From Haloferax massiliensis (lineage in GTDB: Archaea; Halobacteriota; Halobacteria; Halobacteriales; Haloferacaceae): DNA of 64,000 nucleotides. Position numbers and translations under genes: made by a program. Location of the stretch: the NCBI RefSeq assembly GCF_001368915.1, contig NZ_CSTE01000002.1:286248-350247 (forward strand), read 5' to 3'. This document shows positions 59,952-64,000 of the stretch, one piece after another. The notes under the pieces were generated by a model, which saw nothing but the letters and a program-made list of their open reading frames with translations, had not been told where the DNA came from and did not search any database. Within the stretch, counting starts at the first letter, position 1. Each line of letters begins with the position of its first letter.

Positions 59952-61826
59952 ATGACCGAGTACGACTACGACTACGAGGACCTCGGCCTCGTGGCTGGGC
60001 TGGAGATTCACCAGCAACTCGACACCGAGACGAAGCTGTTCTGCGGGTGTCCGACCGACCTCCGCGAGCCAGACGAGGCGGCGCGCACGTTCTCGCGGTT
60101 CCTCCATCCGACCAAGAGCGAACTGGGCGAGCTCGACGACGCCGCGCTCGAAGAGAGCCGCGTCGAACGCGAGTTCGAGTACCTCGCCTACGACTCGACC
60201 TGTCTGGTCGAAGAGGACGACGAGCCGCCGCACGAACTCGACCACGAGGCGCGCACGGTCGCCATGCAGATCGCCGAACTGCTCGACATGAACGTCGTCG
60301 ACGAGGCGCACGTGATGCGCAAACTCGTCATCGACGGCTCGAACACCTCGGGCTTCCAGCGCTCGTCGCTCATCGCGCAGGAAGGCGAGATTCAGACCAG
60401 CGACGGTCCCGTCTCCGTCGTCGACCTCATGCTCGAAGAGGAGTCCGCCCAGCGCGTCGAAGAGCGCGATGACGGTGTCCTCTACAGTATCGACCGCCTC
60501 GGCATCCCGCTCGTCGAAATCGGCACCGGTCCGGACATCTCCTCGCCCGAGCAGGCGCGCGAGGCGGCCCAGACCATCGGCATGCTCCTGCGCTCGACGG
60601 GCAAGGTCAAACGCGGCCTCGGCACCATCCGACAGGACGTGAACGTCTCCATCGCCGACGGCGCGCGCGTCGAAATCAAGGGCGTGCAGGCGCTCGACCA
60701 GATCGACGAAATCGTCCGCTTCGAGGTCGGCCGACAGGCGGAACTCGTCGAGATTCGCGACGAACTCCGGTCGCGCGACGCTTCCGTCGGCGACGTGGCC
60801 GACGTGACCGACGTGTTCGAGGACTCTGACTCCGGCGTCATCCGCGGCGCGCTCGACGCCGGCGGGAAGGTCACGGCCGTCCCCCTGTACGGCTTCGACG
60901 GCCTCGTCGGCCGCGAACTCCAGCCCGACCGCCGCCTCGGAACCGAACTCTCCGACCACGCCAAGCGCCACGGCGCGGGCGGCATCTTCCACACCGACGA
61001 ACTGCCGGCTTACGGCGTCACCGAGGCCGAAGTAGAGGCGCTCCGCGACGCCGTCGACGCCGGCCCCGAGGACGCGGTCGCCATCGTCGCCGACGACGCC
61101 GAGACGGCCGACCTCGCCATCGACGCGGTCGCAGAACGCGCCGCCGTCGCCATCGAGGAAGTCCCCGAGGAGACCCGCGGTGCCAACGACGACGGCACGA
61201 CGCGCTACCTCCGCCCGCTCCCCGGCGCGGCCCGGATGTACCCCGAGACGGACGTGCTCCCCGTCGACCTCGACCCGAGCGACGTGGAGACGCCCGAACT
61301 CCTGACCGAGAAGGTCGACCGCTATCAGGCCGAGTTCGGCCTCGACGCCGGCCTCGCGGAACAGGTCGCCTACGGCCGGAAGATGCCGCTGTTCGAGGAG
61401 GCGGTGGACGCCGGCATCGACGCGACGTTCGCGGCGGGCCTGCTCGAATCGACGCTGACCGAACTCCGCCGCGACGACGTGGCCGTCTCCGAACTCACCG
61501 ACGACCACCTGCTCGCGGTCATGCACCTCGTCGAGGACGGTGACCTCGCCAAGGAGGGCGTCAACGACGTGCTCGCCACCATCGCCGCGGACCCGAGCCT
61601 CACGGCCGAGGAAGCCGTCGAGGAGGCCGGCCTCTCCGGCGTCTCCGAGGACGAGGTCCGCGAGGCCATCGCCGAGGTCGTCGAGCGCAACGCCGACCAG
61701 GTCGAACAGCAGGGCATGGGCGCGTTCTCCGCGCTCATGGGCGAGGCGATGGGCGCGCTCCGCGGCAAGGCCGACGGCGAGGTCGTCAGCGACGTGCTCC
61801 GCGAGGAGATTCAAAAGCGCGCCTGA
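59952..61826 (+). CDS. gatE: Glutamyl-tRNA(Gln) amidotransferase subunit E
   Basis: A 624-residue GatE, the archaea-specific subunit that with GatD converts Glu-tRNA(Gln) to Gln-tRNA(Gln). The N-terminal GatB/GatE kinase-like domain opens L-G-L-V-A-G-L-E-I-H-Q-Q-L-D-T-x-T-K-L-F-C and contains E-I-G-T-G-P-D-I and I-R-Q-D-V-N-V-S-I. A GAD domain is inserted (about 285-410), followed by the helical tail and the YqeY-like C-terminal domain (E-E-A-G-L-S-G-V-S-E-D-E-V...Q-G-M-G-A-F-S-A-L-M-G). Length is typical. GatD must lie elsewhere. Confidence 0.96.
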   Translation: MTEYDYDYEDLGLVAGLEIHQQLDTETKLFCGCPTDLREPDEAARTFSRFLHPTKSELGELDDAALEESRVEREFEYLAYDSTCLVEEDDEPPHELDHEARTVAMQIAELLDMNVVDEAHVMRKLVIDGSNTSGFQRSSLIAQEGEIQTSDGPVSVVDLMLEEESAQRVEERDDGVLYSIDRLGIPLVEIGTGPDISSPEQAREAAQTIGMLLRSTGKVKRGLGTIRQDVNVSIADGARVEIKGVQALDQIDEIVRFEVGRQAELVEIRDELRSRDASVGDVADVTDVFEDSDSGVIRGALDAGGKVTAVPLYGFDGLVGRELQPDRRLGTELSDHAKRHGAGGIFHTDELPAYGVTEAEVEALRDAVDAGPEDAVAIVADDAETADLAIDAVAERAAVAIEEVPEETRGANDDGTTRYLRPLPGAARMYPETDVLPVDLDPSDVETPELLTEKVDRYQAEFGLDAGLAEQVAYGRKMPLFEEAVDAGIDATFAAGLLESTLTELRRDDVAVSELTDDHLLAVMHLVEDGDLAKEGVNDVLATIAADPSLTAEEAVEEAGLSGVSEDEVREAIAEVVERNADQVEQQGMGAFSALMGEAMGALRGKADGEVVSDVLREEIQKRA

Positions 61827-61869
61827 ATCGGCCCCGACTGTTCTCGCCGACCGTCTTTTCTCCCCGTTC

Positions 61870-62397
61870 TCACGACGTCGAGCGCCCGCCGTCGCGGACG
61901 AACCGCCGCCGGACCCACCGACCCGCGTACTCGACGCCGGCCGCGGCGACGAGGAGGACCAACAGCGCAGGTCCGAAGATGAGGAACATCCCGAGCGCGT
62001 CCGTCTCGCCGCGGACGTGGAGGAACGCCCACCAGACGAGTTCCGTGACGCCGAACAGGGCGACGAGCGGCGCGACCAGCCCCCGGCGAGCGAACAGCAG
62101 GGCCGCGACGACGACGAACCCGGCGAGCAGGAGGAACGAGAACCCGAGGAAGCCCGCCGCGGCCAGCGGGTCCTCGACGAAGCCCGAGGGGAACGCGTCG
62201 GTGACGAGTCGCGCGACAGTCCAGACGGCGAGCGCGGCGAGGGCGTAGCCGCCACCGAGGAGCGCGGGCGTCAGAAAACCGCGGGCGCTCCGAGCGCGGG
62301 TCGCGTAGACGACGCCGACGGTCGTGAGCGCGGCGGCGACGGCGACGACGTGGGTGAGAAGCCAGTCGCCGAGCACCGGGTCGGGCGAACCGGGCAT
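61870..62397 (-). CDS. Membrane protein of unknown function, coupled to htpX
   Basis: A 175-residue protein with five hydrophobic helices (about 15-33, 44-62, 83-103, 106-128, 134-152) and a basic C-terminus. No catalytic or transport motif was recognised. It starts 1 base after the htpX stop (TGA 62401-62399, ATG 62397), so it is co-translated with the protease, and may be its membrane partner or an unrelated rider. Haloarchaeal, no known family. Confidence 0.7.
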   Translation of the reverse strand: MPGSPDPVLGDWLLTHVVAVAAALTTVGVVYATRARSARGFLTPALLGGGYALAALAVWTVARLVTDAFPSGFVEDPLAAAGFLGFSFLLLAGFVVVAALLFARRGLVAPLVALFGVTELVWWAFLHVRGETDALGMFLIFGPALLVLLVAAAGVEYAGRWVRRRFVRDGGRSTS

Positions 62398-62398
62398 C

Positions 62399-63352
62399 TC
62401 ACCGCACCTCGATTCGCGTCATCGACTCGTCGGCCATCGCGGCCAGCCGCTCGACGCGCTCGTCGGTCGAGGGGTGGGTCGAAAGCAGGTCCGACACCGG
62501 GTCTTCGACCTCGACCTCGCCGTACACCCACAGCGGCGACAGCCCGAGTTGCGGCCGGGCGGCCCGCTCTAACTTCCGCAGGGCCGACGCGAGCGCCATC
62601 GGCTTGCCCGTCACCTCGGCGGCCCGCGCGTCGGCCGCGAACTCCCGCTTTCTCGACTGCGACCGGACGAACACGGTGAGGCCGAAGCCGAACAGGCCGA
62701 CGAACTCGTCCAGTCGGAGGCGAATCCGTCCGGCGAGCGTCTCGGGCCACGACCCCGGTCGGCCGCGCATCCACGCCGAGCCGAGGGCGAGCCCCGTCGT
62801 CAGGAACGTCACCGGCGAGACGAACAGGTAGCCGACGCCGACGACCGTCTGGAGGACGCTCGCCACGAGCGACTGGACCAGCCCGTCTTTCCGTTCGAGG
62901 TGCGCGAGTTCGTGCGCCAGCAGGGCCTCGAACTCGTCGGCGTCGAGGAGGCGGAACAGCGCGGCGTCGAAGACGACCACGTCGCGGCCCATCGGGTCGA
63001 GCGCCAGCGCGTTCGGCGCTGAAAAGCGCGCGAGCTTCAGCGTCGGCGGGTCGATGTCCATCCGCTCGGCGAGTCGGTCGCGCAGGCGGTGGACCGACGG
63101 CGACTCCGCGGGCGACATGTCCCGCGCGTCGAGTTGGCTGAGCAGGCGCACCGTGCCGAAGCGGAAGCTCAGATAGCCGAGGACGACGGCGACTGCGACG
63201 CCGACGACGGCGGCGGTCAGGGGGTCGGGGCGGAGTCGCCAGAGCGTCACCACCGCGAACGCGCTGAGCGCGCTGAGCGAGAGGTAGAACGCGAGGACGA
63301 CGACGCCGACGGCGACCATCGGGAGGCGAGAGCGACGCGGGGACGTTGCCAT
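62399..63352 (-). CDS. M48 family metalloprotease, HtpX-like
   Basis: A 317-residue membrane zinc protease that degrades damaged membrane proteins. Two N-terminal helices (about 12-36 and 46-66) precede the H-E-L-A-H zinc motif at 147-151; the third zinc ligand is the glutamate in R-E-F-A-A-D near 225-230, and further helices lie at about 163-192. The S-T-H-P-S-T-D-E-R-V-E-R-L end is conserved in HtpX. The ATG at 63352 is chosen over one ten codons earlier because the earlier frame is not hydrophobic. First gene of a two-gene operon. Confidence 0.92.
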   Translation of the reverse strand: MATSPRRSRLPMVAVGVVVLAFYLSLSALSAFAVVTLWRLRPDPLTAAVVGVAVAVVLGYLSFRFGTVRLLSQLDARDMSPAESPSVHRLRDRLAERMDIDPPTLKLARFSAPNALALDPMGRDVVVFDAALFRLLDADEFEALLAHELAHLERKDGLVQSLVASVLQTVVGVGYLFVSPVTFLTTGLALGSAWMRGRPGSWPETLAGRIRLRLDEFVGLFGFGLTVFVRSQSRKREFAADARAAEVTGKPMALASALRKLERAARPQLGLSPLWVYGEVEVEDPVSDLLSTHPSTDERVERLAAMADESMTRIEVR

Positions 63353-63492
63353 CTCGCGTGAGGGTAGGACGCCGGGTCGCAAAAGCTGTCTGGCGCGTCG
63401 GGGAAGCGAAGTCGCCGAACGCGACCGGGGGAGCGCGTCGCCCGGACCGCCGGCACCGCTACTTTCTCCACGGGGCCAGTCGAAGTGGGGTC

Positions 63493-63954
63493 ATGCAGTT
63501 CTTCGAGGATTTCGCGGTCGGCGACACTCACGAGTTCGGCGCGTACGACGTGACCGAATCGGAGATTCTGGAGTTCGCCGAGCGGTACGACCCGCAGTGG
63601 TTCCACACCGACACGGAGCGCGCCGAGGCCGAATCCATGTACGGCGGGGTCATCGCCAGCGGCTGGCACACCACGGCGATGACGATGCGCCTGCTCGTGG
63701 ACGGCTTCCTCGCCGACTCCGCGTCCCTCGGCGCGAAGGGCGTCGACGAGCTTCGCTGGTGGAAACCGGTGTACCCGGGCGATACGCTCGTCGTGGAAGC
63801 CGAAGTGCTGGAGACGACCGTCGAGACCGACAGTCGCGGCCTCGTGGAGATTCGGACGACGACCCGCGCCGAACGCGAGTCGGGCGAGGTCGAGAAGGTC
63901 TGTTCGTTCGTGAGCTACGTGATGTTCGCCCGCCGGGACGGCGACGCGGAGTAG
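63493..63954 (+). CDS. MaoC family dehydratase
   Basis: A 153-residue single hotdog-fold hydratase/dehydratase. The active-site segment is E-F-A-E-R-Y-D-P-Q-W-F-H (residues 26-37), the MaoC/R-hydratase pattern, followed by the G-V-I-A-S-G-W-H-T-T-A-M helix. Likely acts on 2-enoyl-CoA or a related thioester; exact substrate unknown. Start at 63493 matches M-Q-F-F-E-D-F-A-V-G-D. Divergent from htpX. Confidence 0.92.
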   Translation: MQFFEDFAVGDTHEFGAYDVTESEILEFAERYDPQWFHTDTERAEAESMYGGVIASGWHTTAMTMRLLVDGFLADSASLGAKGVDELRWWKPVYPGDTLVVEAEVLETTVETDSRGLVEIRTTTRAERESGEVEKVCSFVSYVMFARRDGDAE

Positions 63955-63970
63955 CGCGGGGCGCGCCGCG

Positions 63971-64000
63971 TCAGTCCTCGTCGTCGCGGAAGCGGTCCGG
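63971..64000 (-). CDS. C-terminal end of a gene continuing past the right edge
   Basis: The minus strand reads ...P-D-R-F-R-D-D-E-D followed by TGA at 63973-63971, an acidic tail of the kind common at haloarchaeal C-termini. It converges with the MaoC gene 16 bases away. Only nine codons are visible, so neither family nor reality can be established firmly. Confidence 0.4.
   Translation of the reverse strand, partial: PDRFRDDED

Overview
This is a gene-dense, GC-rich stretch of a haloarchaeal main chromosome, most likely genus Haloferax. The encoded proteins are strongly acidic and stop/start codons often overlap. Twin-arginine signals dominate among exported proteins, many genes have a TATA box about 25-30 bases before the start codon (leaderless type), and the gene set is archaeal (Fen1, pelota, RqcH, GatE, Elp3, TbsP, Lrp). 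From memory the order tbsP-glyA-folD ... fen1 ... elp3-recJ-like resembles the HVO_28xx region of Haloferax volcanii; I could not check this. No CRISPR array, intact insertion sequence, rRNA or replication origin was seen.

Layout. 0-4.4 kb: two consecutive PrkA-type kinases on the minus strand, running towards the start of a further gene at the left edge. 4.9-9.1 kb: small conserved proteins (UPF0179, HAD hydrolase, AspA-like deacylase, DUF309, NicO-like transporter) and a tRNA-Leu(CAA), then an 800-base stretch without a recognisable gene. 9.9-19.8 kb: inositol-phosphatase-like enzyme, Lrp regulator, DUF63, a YcaO protein, the regulator TbsP divergent from glyA, DUF211, VIT-like membrane protein, folD and a Nudix hydrolase; GlyA and FolD belong to one-carbon metabolism. 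19.8-24.8 kb: zinc-ribbon proteins, a hairpin-rich gap with a possible small RNA, a PadR regulator, an AI-2E-type permease and a class III aminotransferase. 24.8-33.2 kb: Tat-exported proteins, fen1, GNAT, a methyltransferase remnant, MFS permease, ornithine-cyclodeaminase-like dehydrogenase and small membrane proteins.

33.2-45.7 kb is rich in translation and genome maintenance: pelota, two DUF4013 paralogs, RqcH, a GNAT, MscS, Elp3 (with a tandemly duplicated 3-prime flank) and a RecJ/DHH-like protein with eroded catalytic motifs. 45.8-52.8 kb holds YIP1, thymidine kinase, FMN reductase, DsrE-like, a Bat-type regulator, alpha/beta hydrolase, MutY, a Tat lipoprotein and two small unknowns. 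52.9-57.6 kb looks like an amino-acid catabolic island: aminotransferase, IclR regulator with a small coupled ORF, and a DgcN-DgcA pair predicted to convert D-glutamate to L-glutamate through N-acetyl intermediates. 57.7-64 kb: BolA, fumarase, a small zinc protein, GatE, a membrane protein with HtpX, a MaoC dehydratase and the end of a further gene.

The points most worth a second look are the candidate small RNA near 21.3 kb, the D-glutamate island with its possible operator and small ORF, the degenerate DHH protein, the orphan YcaO, and the 91-base duplication behind elp3.
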